Shown: piece by piece, positions 37,356 through 46,871 of the stretch | Layout: every line of letters starts with the position of its first letter | Numbering within the stretch: the first letter of the stretch is position 1 | Assembly: GCF_036492425.1 (NCBI RefSeq) | Contig: NZ_AP025292.1 | Location: forward strand, 2,604,001 to 2,668,000 | Reading direction: 5' to 3' | Source: Persicobacter psychrovividus | GTDB lineage: Bacteria > Bacteroidota > Bacteroidia > Cytophagales > Cyclobacteriaceae | DNA length: 64,000 nucleotides | Translations under genes and position numbers: made by a program | Notes under the pieces: generated by a model | The model's input: only the letters and a program-made list of their open reading frames with translations | Told to the model about the DNA's origin: nothing | Databases searched by the model: none

Positions 37356-38921
37356 ATGGAAACTTTCATTTACGTTGCGATCACGGCGATCGTAGCACTT
37401 GGTATCGGTGTTTTTATCGGGCGTAGTATGCTTTTGAAATTCTTCCAAGCTCAAGAGCGGGAAGCACATCAGAATGCAGAGCGCATCGTCAAAGACGCCA
37501 AAATTGAAGGAGATTCAATTAAGAATACCAAAATTTTAGAGGCTAAAGAAAAAGTCTTGAGCATTAAGGCGGACTGTGACAAGGAAGTCAACAAGCGCAA
37601 GAATCAAATTAATGTCATTGAGAACCGCATCAAACAAAAAGAATCCACTTTAAACAAACAGATTGAAGTGGGTAAAAAGAAAGATGCAGAACTGAACAGA
37701 ATCAAGAAACAACTTGACAATGAACTTCAGTTGATCGACGACAAAAAAGCAGTTGTTGAAGCTGAACGAAGCAAGCAAATTGAGCTTTTGGAGCAAATTG
37801 CAAGCCTTTCAGCCGAAGACGCGAAAAAGCAGCTGATCAAACAAATCGAAGACGAAGCCCGAACTGCTGCATCTGCACAGGCGAAGGACATCGTTGACGA
37901 GGCGAAAATGACCGCTAACAAAGAAGCCAAAAAGATTGTCATTCAAACTATTCAGCGTACTGCCACTGAGCATGCGATTGAAAACTGTGTATCGGTATTT
38001 AATATCGAAAGCGATGACATCAAAGGAAAGATTATTGGCCGTGAAGGTCGAAATATCCGTACTTTGGAAGCCGCAACAGGCGTGGAAATCATTGTTGATG
38101 ATACCCCTGAGGCGATTATCATTTCAGGTTTCGATCCTGTACGTCGTGAGGTTGCTCGTTTGTCGTTGCACCGATTGGTTGCTGATGGACGTATTCACCC
38201 TGCACGTATTGAGGAGGTTGTTGCCAAAACAACCAAAAATATTGAAGAAGAGATTGTTGAAATCGGAGAGCGTACCTGTATTGATTTAGGGATTCACGGT
38301 CTTCACCCAGAGCTGATCAAATTGGTTGGACGCATGCGCTTCCGTTCCTCTTATGGTCAGAACCTGTTACAGCACTCTCGCGAGGTGGCTAAACTTTGTG
38401 CTACATTGGCATCAGAGCTTGGCTTGAACTCGAAAATGGCAAAACGTGCTGGATTGCTGCATGATATTGGTAAGGTATGGCCTGAAGAGCCAGAATTGCC
38501 ACACGCAGTGTTAGGTGCTGAATTGGCCAAGAAATACAAGGAACACCCAGATGTTGTGAATGCCATTGGTGCTCACCACGATGAAATGGAGATGACCACC
38601 ATGATTGCGCCAATCATTCAGGCGTGTGATGCCGTTTCTGGCTCTCGTCCTGGTGCTCGCCGCGAAGTCATGGAGTCGTATATCAAGCGTCTGAAAGACA
38701 TGGAAGCACTGGCGATGAGCTTTGAAGGCGTCAACAAATGTTTCGCTATTCAGGCGGGTCGTGAATTGCGCGTGTTGGTAGATTCTGAATCAGTAACTGA
38801 TGATCACGCAGGATCATTGTCATATCAGATTTCTCAGAAAATTGAGAAAGATATGCAATACCCAGGTCAGATTAAGGTAACTGTTATCCGAGAAATGAGA
38901 TCTGTAGCCTACGCAAAATAG
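37356..38921 (+). CDS. rny: Ribonuclease Y
   Basis: This membrane-bound endoribonuclease starts mRNA decay. The 521 residues show an N-terminal transmembrane helix ([18 protein letters not shown]), a long charged coiled coil (residues ~30-200), a KH domain ([36 protein letters not shown]), and a HD domain with LLHDIGK and GAHHDEMEM, whose His and Asp bind two metals. The C-terminus ([18 protein letters not shown]) is usual. It is followed by a good terminator and probably read with zapA. Confidence 0.97.
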   Translation: METFIYVAITAIVALGIGVFIGRSMLLKFFQAQEREAHQNAERIVKDAKIEGDSIKNTKILEAKEKVLSIKADCDKEVNKRKNQINVIENRIKQKESTLNKQIEVGKKKDAELNRIKKQLDNELQLIDDKKAVVEAERSKQIELLEQIASLSAEDAKKQLIKQIEDEARTAASAQAKDIVDEAKMTANKEAKKIVIQTIQRTATEHAIENCVSVFNIESDDIKGKIIGREGRNIRTLEAATGVEIIVDDTPEAIIISGFDPVRREVARLSLHRLVADGRIHPARIEEVVAKTTKNIEEEIVEIGERTCIDLGIHGLHPELIKLVGRMRFRSSYGQNLLQHSREVAKLCATLASELGLNSKMAKRAGLLHDIGKVWPEEPELPHAVLGAELAKKYKEHPDVVNAIGAHHDEMEMTTMIAPIIQACDAVSGSRPGARREVMESYIKRLKDMEALAMSFEGVNKCFAIQAGRELRVLVDSESVTDDHAGSLSYQISQKIEKDMQYPGQIKVTVIREMRSVAYAK

Positions 38922-38940
38922 GCCAAGTATAAAACACCTT

Positions 38941-38979
38941 AAATCCCCTTTAGCGAAATGCTGAAGGGGATTTTTTTTG
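38941..38979 (+). terminator. Terminator after rny
   Basis: A 14-bp stem with one G-T pair (AAATCCCCTTTAGC / GCTGAAGGGGATTT) is followed by T8. Confidence 0.9.
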
Positions 38980-39018
38980 GCTAAATATGGCAAGGCTACC
39001 ACAGCGAAAAACCAGGCA

Positions 39019-39049
39019 CAAAAAAAGCCATCTCAAATGAAATGGCCTT
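39019..39049 (-). terminator. Terminator of sucD
   Basis: A 7-bp stem with one G-T pair (GCCATTT / AGATGGC on the minus strand) is followed by T7 on the minus strand. Confidence 0.65.
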
Positions 39050-39074
39050 AATCTTAAACTTAATATATGACTTC

Positions 39075-39959
39075 TTAAACTTCTTCTTTTGAAAGCGCCT
39101 CAACAACCACTGCACCAATATCTGCAGGCGATTGTACCACTGAAATACCACATTCAGCCATAATGCGCATTTTTGCTTCTGCGGTATCATCAGCCCCACC
39201 GATAATCGCGCCAGCATGTCCCATACGCTTACCTTTTGGTGCGGTCTGCCCTGCAATAAAACCTACCACAGGCTTTGGATTACCTTGCGCCTGAATCCAA
39301 CGAGCGGCTTCTGCTTCATAGTTTCCACCAATCTCACCGATCATCACAATAGCGTCAGTCTCCGGGTCGTTCATCAGTAACTCCACAGCCTCTTTGGTTG
39401 ATGTTCCGATGATCGGGTCACCACCAATACCGATTGCTGTTGAGATACCCATACCTGCTTTTACTATTTGGTCTGCCGCTTCGTAGGTCAAGGTTCCTGA
39501 TTTTGAAACCAAGCCAATACGTCCTTTCTTGAAAATAAAGCCAGGCATAATTCCTACTTTAGCTTCCTCAGGTGTAATAACTCCTGGGCAGTTTGGCCCG
39601 ATCAAAGTCGCACCTTTTTCTTTCACATAAGCTTTTGCCGCCTGCATGTCCAATACAGGAATTCCCTCTGTAATACAAATGATTACCCCGATACCTGCTG
39701 CTGTAGCCTCCATAATTGCATCTGCTGCAAATGCTGGGGGCACAAAAATAATGGATACATCCGCACTGGTTGCATCCACAGCTTCTTGAACGGTATTAAA
39801 AACGGGTCTCTCAAGGTGTGTGCTTCCTCCTTTTCCTGGGGTTACGCCGGCCACCACATTGGTGCCGTATTCAATCATCTGACCAGCATGGAAACTACCT
39901 TCTGTGCCAGTGAAGCCTTGTACTACTATTTTTGAGTTTTTATTTACAAGTACACTCAT
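39075..39959 (-). CDS. sucD: Succinyl-CoA synthetase alpha subunit
   Basis: It forms succinate and ATP/GTP from succinyl-CoA with SucC in the citric acid cycle. From the ATG at 39959 the protein has 294 residues. The CoA-binding loop is [14 protein letters not shown] with [14 protein letters not shown], and the phospho-His is in the GHAGAII motif. [13 protein letters not shown] and [17 protein letters not shown] are also typical. A further in-frame start at 40031 adds 24 residues that do not fit the family. sucC is not next to it. Confidence 0.97.
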   Translation of the reverse strand: MSVLVNKNSKIVVQGFTGTEGSFHAGQMIEYGTNVVAGVTPGKGGSTHLERPVFNTVQEAVDATSADVSIIFVPPAFAADAIMEATAAGIGVIICITEGIPVLDMQAAKAYVKEKGATLIGPNCPGVITPEEAKVGIMPGFIFKKGRIGLVSKSGTLTYEAADQIVKAGMGISTAIGIGGDPIIGTSTKEAVELLMNDPETDAIVMIGEIGGNYEAEAARWIQAQGNPKPVVGFIAGQTAPKGKRMGHAGAIIGGADDTAEAKMRIMAECGISVVQSPADIGAVVVEALSKEEV

Positions 39960-40156
39960 GAGTTTATGTTTTTTAGTTTGATGTCGATATTTGAACAAGT
40001 TAAAACCACTGTAAAAAGCGGCGACCTGCACAATCTTATAGTAAGTTAAAAGATTAATTCAATAATTAAAAGAAATATAAAGCTATGAGGGATCCTTATC
40101 ATCATCAAATCATCTGTTATAAATAGACAACGTCAAGCAGAAAGGTTTTAAATAAA

Positions 40157-40188
40157 ACAAAAGGCTACCCAAAAATTGAGTAGCCCAT
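40157..40188 (-). terminator. Terminator of the porin gene
   Basis: A 6-7-bp stem (GGCTAC / GTAGCC) with, on the minus strand, a TTTTGTTTT tract behind. Moderate support. Confidence 0.6.
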
Positions 40189-40213
40189 TGAATTACAAGA
40201 TGTAATAAATGAC

Positions 40214-41599
40214 TTAGAATCGGAATTGCATCTGGGTAATGAAAAGTCCTTTGCTTGAATCAAGCTCCATGTTTTCATTGTAAATAGGTCTGGTAGAATA
40301 AGCCATTGACAGCTTAATATTATGCCCTACGATTAAGTAGTGCATACCAATATCATACTGCATGGATGCATCTTTAAGCCCCTCAAAGTCTTTGTACTGA
40401 AGTGCTGCCCAAGGCTGCAATCGCCCAACCTCACCAATAGTAAATGGCAGAATATAGGCTGCATTCAAATAGCCTACATTCCCCGTTCCCAAATAATATT
40501 GCGAGATTCCCGCGCCTTGTGGCAGAGCAGACCCATCAGAAATACCGGGGTTCATCACCCCAATAGTATTCAGGTAGTTGGGACCATAATCGAAACGGTA
40601 AAAGGCTCCATATAAATTCAGGACAGCCCCTTTGGCCATCGGTTCCTCATAGAAAAGGTCTATGGCAGTGGCCAGGCTTCCTGTGGTTTTTACATTTTCC
40701 GCACTGAAATCACTCCCTTCTTCAATATACCCCATAGCACCGCCATCGTATCTGAATCCTGCTCCCAGGTTCAGAAATCGTCCTTTTCTCCCCAAATGGG
40801 ACATCGTATTAAAAGGGGTGAAGCCGGGTTTCTCTTTGGTGAAAAAGTGGTATTCGAGATAAGCATTGTAGCTTAAATCCGCCGTGCGGAGGTTAAAAGC
40901 CTGATCCGCCACTTTACGCGATGCCAGTTCTTCTTTGGTCAGAATTTTGGAAGAATTGCTTGGCTGAAATGGCTGATTGACCGACGCCATATACTTGAAC
41001 CGGCCGGTCATCCCCTGAAAGAAAACCCCCATCTGGCGAACAAAATCATCCGTTACATTCACCTGCGGAAAGTTGAAAGAGGGGTTGTCCAGGGTATTGG
41101 TACGCCAGTAACTCACCAGCGACAAACGCGACAAACCCATAAACATGTGCTGGCCCGCACCAATAAAGTTATTGGTGTTCCCCAAACGAATTTTCCCCCA
41201 GAAGTCGTGAACAAAAATCGGCTGGTGCGCCGTCCCATCTGTCGGGTGCGACGTAATCCCGATTTGGGTAAAGATAAAATACTTGTTTTCAATGTTTGAA
41301 TAAGCCAGCAAACGCAATCGACGCATGGCAAAATCATTGACATAAGAAGTGGGTTCCTTGGTGTTGCTGTTCAATGTACCAGGGTTCATTTCTCCTGATC
41401 GGAACCAGGTTTGCGCCCCGATGCCATATTTAAAATAAGACTTCCCCCCGACAGGGATGGTCAGACCTTTGGTAAATTTTTCAAGCGCTTTGGCTTCAAC
41501 ACTTTTTTCTTCTTCGGTGTGTTCTTGGGAGGTAGATGATGCAAATACAGTGGACAGGCTGCCACAAAAAAGCAATACAATAAGTAGTGTATATCTCAT
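40214..41599 (-). CDS. Phosphate-selective porin O/P-like outer membrane protein
   Basis: The 461-residue protein has a signal peptide (YTLLIVLLFCGSLSTVFA) from the ATG at 41599; the frame begins 8 codons earlier. The mature part has the alternating beta strands of a porin (FKYGIGAQTWFRSGEMNPG, RRLRLLAYSNIENKYFIFTQIGI, FHHFFWGKIRLG-like region, LNLYGAFYRFDYGPNYLNTIG) and ends in the aromatic C-terminus MQFRF expected for outer-membrane barrels. The closest family is the porin O/P group, but the passage specificity is not known. The gene stands alone, with a terminator behind. Confidence 0.7.
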   Translation of the reverse strand: MRYTLLIVLLFCGSLSTVFASSTSQEHTEEEKSVEAKALEKFTKGLTIPVGGKSYFKYGIGAQTWFRSGEMNPGTLNSNTKEPTSYVNDFAMRRLRLLAYSNIENKYFIFTQIGITSHPTDGTAHQPIFVHDFWGKIRLGNTNNFIGAGQHMFMGLSRLSLVSYWRTNTLDNPSFNFPQVNVTDDFVRQMGVFFQGMTGRFKYMASVNQPFQPSNSSKILTKEELASRKVADQAFNLRTADLSYNAYLEYHFFTKEKPGFTPFNTMSHLGRKGRFLNLGAGFRYDGGAMGYIEEGSDFSAENVKTTGSLATAIDLFYEEPMAKGAVLNLYGAFYRFDYGPNYLNTIGVMNPGISDGSALPQGAGISQYYLGTGNVGYLNAAYILPFTIGEVGRLQPWAALQYKDFEGLKDASMQYDIGMHYLIVGHNIKLSMAYSTRPIYNENMELDSSKGLFITQMQFRF

Positions 41600-41748
41600 T
41601 TTAAATAATTTTTCAAACCGCAAATATCAAAATTTAAGTAGTGAGGCTTCACTAATATGAATCATGTTTTACTTTTTTTTCTGATGCTTTTTGTGGTTTT
41701 AAAACCTGAATAAGATATTTCATGGCTGTTTTCCTGTATTTTACACCA

Positions 41749-41776
41749 TTGTAAAATGCATGCAGGAATATTTTTG
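41749..41776 (+). promoter_or_regulatory. Promoter of the cytochrome-b5-like gene
   Basis: TTG at 41749-41751 and TATTTTTG at 41769-41776, with 17 nt between. The spacing is slightly short for the phylum. It leaves a leader of about 50 nt to the ATG at 41833. Confidence 0.5.
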
Positions 41777-41832
41777 CAAATTTGCTTCAGGCGTTAATCC
41801 TGCCTAAATTTCTAAAAATTGATCCTAAAATA

Positions 41833-42069
41833 ATGGAAACAAACAAAACATATACCCGATCGCAGCTCGCGCTGCGTAACGGTCAGGATAAAGAACAAAT
41901 CTGGGTCGCCTTTGAGGGGATTATTTATGATGTTACACATTCAAGAATGTGGCGTAATGGCAAACACTACGAGCATTGGGCAGGGCAAGACCTGACCGAG
42001 GAAATGGCCGATGCACCGCATGCTGAAAAGGTTTTTGAGAAATTCGATATCGTAGGTGAGATAAAATAA
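41833..42069 (+). CDS. Mini cytochrome-b5-like heme/steroid-binding protein
   Basis: The 78-residue protein starts at the ATG at 41833 (the frame opens 17 codons before, without family support). It has the cytochrome b5 start YTRSQLALRNGQDKEQIWVAFEGIIYDVTHS, followed by RMWRNGKHYEHWAGQDLTEEM and PHAEKVFEKFDIVGEI. His45 or His48 and His63 may be haem ligands; the spacing and the context HWAGQDLTE are like those of the membrane-associated progesterone receptor class, where tyrosine binds haem. There is no signal peptide, so it acts in the cytosol. A weak link to the gene behind cannot be excluded. Confidence 0.8.
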   Translation: METNKTYTRSQLALRNGQDKEQIWVAFEGIIYDVTHSRMWRNGKHYEHWAGQDLTEEMADAPHAEKVFEKFDIVGEIK

Positions 42070-42135
42070 CTTTCCGCCCGACATCACCTTCATTTTTTCG
42101 TATTCTTGACAAGACAGTACACCCAACCCACAACT

Positions 42136-42789
42136 ATGCGATTTATCTCTGCCATCTTCATGCTTCTACTGCTTTGTTCAAGCATTGCAAACGCCCAAAT
42201 AAAACTCGCCAAACTAAAATACAACGGCGGCGGCGATTGGTATGCCAATAAGACTGCCCTGCCGAACCTGATTGAGTTCTGCAACAAAAACATGAAAACC
42301 GATATTGAAAAAAATGAGGAGATCGTTGAGGTGGGCAGTTCGGATTTATTCTTGTTTCCCTATGTGTACCTCACGGGGCATGGCAATGTAGTTTTCTCGG
42401 ATCAGGAAGCGGATAATCTTCGCCGATATTTAATCGCTGGAGGTTTTTTGCATATTGATGATAACTATGGACTTGACCAGTTTATCAGACTGGAAATGAA
42501 AAAAGTCTTCCCTGAACTGGAGTTTGTTGCCCTGCCTCATGATCACAAGATTTACCATACCCAGTATGATTTCAAGAATGGTCTACCAAAAATTCACGAG
42601 CACGACGGCAAACCTGCGCAAGGTTTCGGGTTAATTTTCGAAGGACGCCTGGTTTGCTATTACACCTATGAATCCGATTTGGGCAATGGCTGGGAAGATC
42701 AGCGACTGTATGGCGACCCCGAAGAGGTACGCCAGCAAGCCCTAAAAATGGGCGCCAATATTGTTTCCTACGCTTTCACGGAAGAATAG
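42136..42789 (+). CDS. DUF4159 domain exported protein
   Basis: The 217-residue protein has a signal peptide (RFISAIFMLLLLCSSIANA) from the ATG at 42136. The DUF4159 pattern is clear: LKYNGGGDWYANKTALPNLIEFCNKN, LFLFPYVYLTGHGNVVFSDQEADNLRRYLIAGGFLHIDDNYG, and LVCYYTYESDLGNGWED. The fold resembles a glutamine-amidotransferase-like domain; function unknown. In other Bacteroidota it sits near MoxR and vWA-type genes, which are absent here. Codon use is similar to the neighbours. Confidence 0.85.
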   Translation: MRFISAIFMLLLLCSSIANAQIKLAKLKYNGGGDWYANKTALPNLIEFCNKNMKTDIEKNEEIVEVGSSDLFLFPYVYLTGHGNVVFSDQEADNLRRYLIAGGFLHIDDNYGLDQFIRLEMKKVFPELEFVALPHDHKIYHTQYDFKNGLPKIHEHDGKPAQGFGLIFEGRLVCYYTYESDLGNGWEDQRLYGDPEEVRQQALKMGANIVSYAFTEE

Positions 42790-43121
42790 CCAATAATTTT
42801 CATCGGCTGTTCATCCTGTTTCAATACTTTTTCCGATTTATCAACGAAACCACAGGCGCCCTCTCTGCCTTTGGGTGCTTCAACCCTCAATTGTTGGCTC
42901 GTCCTTTTATTACAGACTAATTATTGGGCTGATAAGCCTTGCATCATTCAACTCCTCCGCCTGAGTCAGGCATGTGAAAAATAATGTGTGAATTGTTTAT
43001 GAATGGCAACACTATTTTAGTACTGATCACGCCTTATTCAATAATCCACCGATTTTTTTTCGGATCGCATGCAACCCCTCCCCCCTTTTGTGCATCATGG
43101 TACTGAATAGTATATCATTTA
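42790..43121. other. Intergenic region, 332 bp
   Basis: No gene seen. The right part holds the conserved 33-bp promoter-like motif at 43068-43100. The rest has no recognised feature. Confidence 0.5.
43068..43100 (+). promoter_or_regulatory. ECF-type promoter motif upstream of the first GIN gene
   Basis: The sequence from CATGCAACCC to GCATCATGG shares 28 of 33 positions, without gaps, with 47747-47779 before the TonB receptor. GCAACC as -35 and GCATCA as -10 have the look of an ECF sigma promoter (inference). It ends 21 bp before the ATG at 43122. Confidence 0.5.
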
Positions 43122-43802
43122 ATGAACACATCCATGAAACGCAGTCTATTTCTATTGATTATTTTGTGTGCGGCGCTATTTGCGAAAGCAGAAAAGCGTA
43201 GCATTGACATCACCTCCTTCAAATTTCTGAAGGTGAACGGTGCTTTTCAGGTCTATTTCACCACAGGCGCTGAATACAAAATGACCATTGAAGCTTCAGC
43301 TGATGACTTTGAAGGCATAATAATAGATCAGAAGGACAGCACCCTTCAAATCAGCCGAAATGCCAATCGCATCCACGGTAACATCTACTTACAGGCGCCC
43401 TCCTTCAGTGCCTTGCTTTTAGAAGGGAGAAACCACTTTTACACCAAGAATGCCATTGTTGCCAAAACATTTAAGGCGGAAATCAATGGGGCATGTCAGG
43501 CAAAAATAGAAATCAACGCTACTGATTTTGAGCTTTCCAACAACGGCGCCACGGAAGTTATGATGGTCGGAAAATGCGATAATGCCCAAATAAAATCCGA
43601 CGGCGCATCGACCTTCGACGGGCGAACATTGATTTGCCAACGCATCAAGGCTGATGCTTACGGAGCGACCAAAGTTCATGTTTTTGGACAGGAGTCCGTG
43701 ATTGCCAAAGCGCATGGTGCTTCCGCCCTCTCCTATAATAAAAGCACCAAATCACCTTACATCACCAATGAGCCTGCCGCTTCGGTAAGCCATTACAATT
43801 AA
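43122..43802 (+). CDS. GIN-domain (DUF2807) exported protein, first of four
   Basis: The 226-residue protein has a signal peptide (RSLFLLIILCAALFAKA); an ATG at 43134 is an alternative start. The mature part shows the GIN head IDITSFKFLKVNGAFQVYFTTGAEYKMTIEA and then short repeated strands ending in G-A-T/S motifs (NGACQAKIEI, NNGATEVMMVG, SDGASTFDG, AYGATKVHVFG), the right-handed beta-helix-like arrangement of DUF2807. Such proteins are periplasmic or surface proteins of unknown role. It is the first gene of a tight cluster, with 26 bp to the next, behind the ECF-like motif. Confidence 0.85.
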   Translation: MNTSMKRSLFLLIILCAALFAKAEKRSIDITSFKFLKVNGAFQVYFTTGAEYKMTIEASADDFEGIIIDQKDSTLQISRNANRIHGNIYLQAPSFSALLLEGRNHFYTKNAIVAKTFKAEINGACQAKIEINATDFELSNNGATEVMMVGKCDNAQIKSDGASTFDGRTLICQRIKADAYGATKVHVFGQESVIAKAHGASALSYNKSTKSPYITNEPAASVSHYN

Positions 43803-43828
43803 TCGATCCCCCATATTCTCAAATTCAA

Positions 43829-44515
43829 TTGACCATGAAAAGCCCTGTTATTCTTATTTTGTGCCTCCTCCTTTTTGGTACTGCACAGGCAAAAGATCAA
43901 TATAAAGAACACCGCACCGTTGGCGACTTCACGAAAGTTCAGCTTGAAGGTGCCTTTACCCTGTTCATCACCCAAGGCAACAGCAACGCCCTTGCCCTGG
44001 AGGCCAAAAAACAGTCTGTCATTCATCGCCTACATACCGAGGTGAGAGGAGAAACCCTCTACATCACCACCGACGACAATATGGATAAGGCCAAAAAACT
44101 GACCGTCTATTTACAGGTGAAAGATTTAAGCCTGCTCAAAGTTCTTGGGGCTACGAAAGTATATTCCAAGAACCCACTAACAAACGATCTCCGTGTGGAA
44201 TTGCTCGGCGCCGCTAAAGTGCGGCTGTTAGTCCAAAATAAACAGTTGGAGTTTCACGCCCAGGGGGTGTCTTCCTCCATCATCAAGGGAAAAGTACAGC
44301 AAGCCGATTTTCAGATGGAAGGCATGGGCAAGCTCGATGCCGAGGAGCTCATTTGCACCGATGCGCACGTTTACCTTGCAGGCTTTTGCAAAGCCAATTT
44401 GTATGTTAAAAATAAAATTATGGGCAATATTGAAGGGTTCTGCAAACTCGCTGTTGCAGGGACTGAAAATAGCGCAATTGTTTCCAGTGAATTCAGTAAA
44501 TACGATATAAACTAA
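43829..44515 (+). CDS. GIN-domain (DUF2807) exported protein, second of four
   Basis: The 228-residue protein has a signal peptide (KSPVILILCLLLFGTAQA). The GIN head HRTVGDFTKVQLEGAFTLFITQGNSNALALEA is followed by a repeat region that is more diverged than in the others: LGATKVYSKN, LGAAKVRLLV, AQGVSSSIIKG. It sits 26 bp after the first GIN gene and 2 bp before the third, so all three are one operon. Function unknown. Confidence 0.83.
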   Translation: MTMKSPVILILCLLLFGTAQAKDQYKEHRTVGDFTKVQLEGAFTLFITQGNSNALALEAKKQSVIHRLHTEVRGETLYITTDDNMDKAKKLTVYLQVKDLSLLKVLGATKVYSKNPLTNDLRVELLGAAKVRLLVQNKQLEFHAQGVSSSIIKGKVQQADFQMEGMGKLDAEELICTDAHVYLAGFCKANLYVKNKIMGNIEGFCKLAVAGTENSAIVSSEFSKYDIN

Positions 44516-44517
44516 TT

Positions 44518-45204
44518 ATGAAAAAACTTATCCCTATCATCCTGATCATCTTTACTGCAGTGTACTCCCTGCAAGCCAAAGACCTTGAAAAAAGAACCAT
44601 TGAAGTGAGCAGCTTCAATAAGTTGCATCTCGGCGCTGCCTTTAATGTCTATATCACGCAAGGAAAAGACTGCCAGATGGTGATTGAAGGCCGAGGCAAA
44701 GACCTTGATTTGGTTAAAGTGAAAGAAAGCGCCAACAGCCTTTCGGTGAACATGAGAAACGGCAGTTATAACACCAAAAAAATCAATATTTACCTGCAAC
44801 TGAAGGATGTGAATGAAATAGAGGTTTCTGGAGCATGCAGTGTATATTCCAAAAATGCGATCAGGGCGAGCGCCCTAAAAATGCGTCTTTCGGGTGCATC
44901 GAACCTGAAGCTTGAGTTGAATGCAGAAAGCTTAGACCTGCGCTCTTCGGGGGCAAGTAATGCCATGCTCGTTGGAAATGCAGAGAACTTTTCCGTGAAC
45001 CTTTCAGGTGCGAGCAATGTAAAGGCTAAAGACTTAATCACCGGACAGGTGAAAGTTGCTATGAGCGGGGCTTCAAATTTAAAAATTCACGCAAAAGATG
45101 CCATAGAGGGCAACTGCTCGGGCGCAGCTTCGGTGAAGTTTACTGGCGATCCTCAGCGTGTCTTGGTGAATACTTCAGGCGCAGGCTCGGTACAGCGATT
45201 GTAA
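44518..45204 (+). CDS. GIN-domain (DUF2807) exported protein, third of four
   Basis: The 228-residue protein has a signal peptide (LIPIILIIFTAVYSLQA) and the GIN head IEVSSFNKLHLGAAFNVYITQGKDCQMVIEGRG. About six regular repeats follow, each with SGASN or a close form (LSGASNLKL, SSGASNAML, LSGASNVKA, MSGASNLKI, CSGAASVKF, TSGAGSVQRL), as expected for beta-helix rungs. It is the closest relative of the fourth GIN protein; the two differ at many positions but their last 20 codons and the DNA behind are the same. It starts 2 bp after the second gene. Confidence 0.87.
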   Translation: MKKLIPIILIIFTAVYSLQAKDLEKRTIEVSSFNKLHLGAAFNVYITQGKDCQMVIEGRGKDLDLVKVKESANSLSVNMRNGSYNTKKINIYLQLKDVNEIEVSGACSVYSKNAIRASALKMRLSGASNLKLELNAESLDLRSSGASNAMLVGNAENFSVNLSGASNVKAKDLITGQVKVAMSGASNLKIHAKDAIEGNCSGAASVKFTGDPQRVLVNTSGAGSVQRL

Positions 45205-45224
45205 GGCTTTATTGGATGTTTTAT

Positions 45225-45378
45225 TTGTCCACAGATTATTTATTCCTTGTTTTTAGTTCAAGTGTCTCGCTTGGACTAAAAATTTAGTGACCTTTGATCC
45301 AAGCGGGACGCTTGAACCAACCATTATCACGAGCCGGACTCTCGCGATAGTGGATTCATCCTAACCACAAAAAATCAA
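45225..45378. repeat. Spacer with REP-like palindromes (copy A)
   Basis: Two palindromes lie side by side: 45251-45281 (core TTCAAGTGTCTCGCTTGGA) and 45293-45320 (core TCCAAGCGGGACGCTTGAA). A third palindrome of another kind, TATCACGAG...CTCGCGATA, is at 45325-45349. The first two belong with 47499-47527 and the B copies to one family. Confidence 0.65.
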
Positions 45379-45467
45379 ATAGGGTAGATGGCTGGTGAAA
45401 GAAAATTTCCTCTTTCACCAGTGCACCTCCCACACCACCCTGCGTACGGATCCGTACAGGGCGGTTC
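45379..45467 (-). ncRNA. Group II intron domains V and VI
   Basis: On the minus strand, GAACCGCCCTGTACGG and CCGTACGCAGGGTGG form the domain V hairpin followed by GTGTGGGAGG. Domain VI follows with the hairpin CTGGTGAAAGA / TTTCTTTCACCAG and then the 3' splice site. These parts catalyse splicing and hold the branch point. Confidence 0.75.
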
Positions 45468-45473
45468 TTTAAT

Positions 45474-46871
45474 TCAGTGTACAGAGAGATAGTATGTCTT
45501 TAGAGAGACGTAGCCTTGTTCTCGAAGCACTTCATCAGTCAGGGTTTTGTGTAATACAGGGCTCTTTGCGATCCGCCAATGTCCTTTTCTTGTGTTGGCG
45601 TGTTCCCAGGCTTTCGATGTATCGGCACCCAGTCGCTTTAGTTCCTTGAACCGTGTTCTTACCCGCTTCCAATTCTTCCAAGTAAATGCCCGAATTCGTC
45701 GGCGTAACCACTCGTCGAGTCGTTGCATGATGGTTTTCATCTCGGCAAATTTGTAGTAATTGATCCACCCTTTTATCGTTTGAGATAGCAGGGTTTTCCG
45801 CCTTTGATAGCCCAGACCATTACTTTTATTGGTGATAGCACGCATTTTATCCTTTAGCCGATTGATACTTTTGGCTTGAACTCGAAAACGTGCTTTTCCC
45901 TTCCACATGTAGAAGGAGTATCCCAAAAATTTGATTTGCCGTCTTGGTACTACCTGCGTTTTCTCCTTGTTTACCCTCAAATACAGCCTACCTTCAATAA
46001 ATCGGGTAACTGTTCTTTTGAGTCGTTCCGCTCCTTTTCTACCTTTACTAAAGATAATCATATCATCAGCATAGCGCACGAATCGGTGTCCCCGCTTGGT
46101 CAGTTCTTGATCCAAAACATTAAGCATTACATTACTCAATAATGGACTCAATGGACCGCCCTGCGGTACGCCGTCGGTGCTTGCCTCAAATTTATGACCG
46201 ATCACAACACCTGCATTCAAATATTTGTGAATGAGTGAAATCACCGATCCTTCCTTGATTTGTTCTGACAGTAAAGTGATAAGATAACTATGATTTACCG
46301 TGTCAAAGAACTTCTCCATATCTAAGTCCACCGCATAGCGATAGCCTTCTGATAAAATCTCTTGGCTTTGAAGTAATGCCTGATGCTGACTGCGACCAGG
46401 ACGAAATCCATAGCTATGAGGTGAAAATTCCTTTTCGTAAATCGGAACTAAAACTTGGCTGATCGCCTGTTGTACCCAACGATCCACTACCGTTGGTATC
46501 CCCAAAGGGCGTGTCTTCCCATTGTCCTTCGGTATTTCTACACGTCGGACTGGGTTCGGGCGGTAGTTCCCTTGACGTATGGACTGCACAATCTCCCTTC
46601 CATGAATTTGCAGATATGACGCCAAAGCGCCGACCTTCATTCCATCAATTCCATGGCTCCCTTTGTTCTTGACCACTCGCTGATAAGCTCGGTTCAAATT
46701 ATAAGGGCACAAGATTTTGTCTAACAATCCTTCCTTTCTCTGTGTAACTGTGAAATCATCCGCTTCAGTTATCCAAACAAAAGTCGGCACTCGTTCGGCT
46801 TTCCCCTGTTCCGCAGGTGCTTTTCCGAACAAGCTACTATTTCTTCGTACTTTCTGCTTTCTACCTTTCAT
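45474..46871 (-). CDS. Group II intron reverse transcriptase/maturase
   Basis: The 465-residue protein has the reverse transcriptase core from about residue 65 (KNKGSHGIDGM, PKDNGKTRPLGIPTVVDR, SYGFRPGRS, GVPQGGPLSPLLSN) to the YADD catalytic site at 267-270. The maturase (X) domain follows, with KFLGYSF and WINYYKFAEMKTIMQRLDEWLRRRIR. No HNH endonuclease domain follows; the C-terminal NTRKGHWRIAKSPVLHKTL is typical of class C. The frame is complete, so the intron may be active. The protein splices its own intron and helps it move by copying RNA into DNA. Confidence 0.95.
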   Translation of the reverse strand: MKGRKQKVRRNSSLFGKAPAEQGKAERVPTFVWITEADDFTVTQRKEGLLDKILCPYNLNRAYQRVVKNKGSHGIDGMKVGALASYLQIHGREIVQSIRQGNYRPNPVRRVEIPKDNGKTRPLGIPTVVDRWVQQAISQVLVPIYEKEFSPHSYGFRPGRSQHQALLQSQEILSEGYRYAVDLDMEKFFDTVNHSYLITLLSEQIKEGSVISLIHKYLNAGVVIGHKFEASTDGVPQGGPLSPLLSNVMLNVLDQELTKRGHRFVRYADDMIIFSKGRKGAERLKRTVTRFIEGRLYLRVNKEKTQVVPRRQIKFLGYSFYMWKGKARFRVQAKSINRLKDKMRAITNKSNGLGYQRRKTLLSQTIKGWINYYKFAEMKTIMQRLDEWLRRRIRAFTWKNWKRVRTRFKELKRLGADTSKAWEHANTRKGHWRIAKSPVLHKTLTDEVLREQGYVSLKTYYLSVH

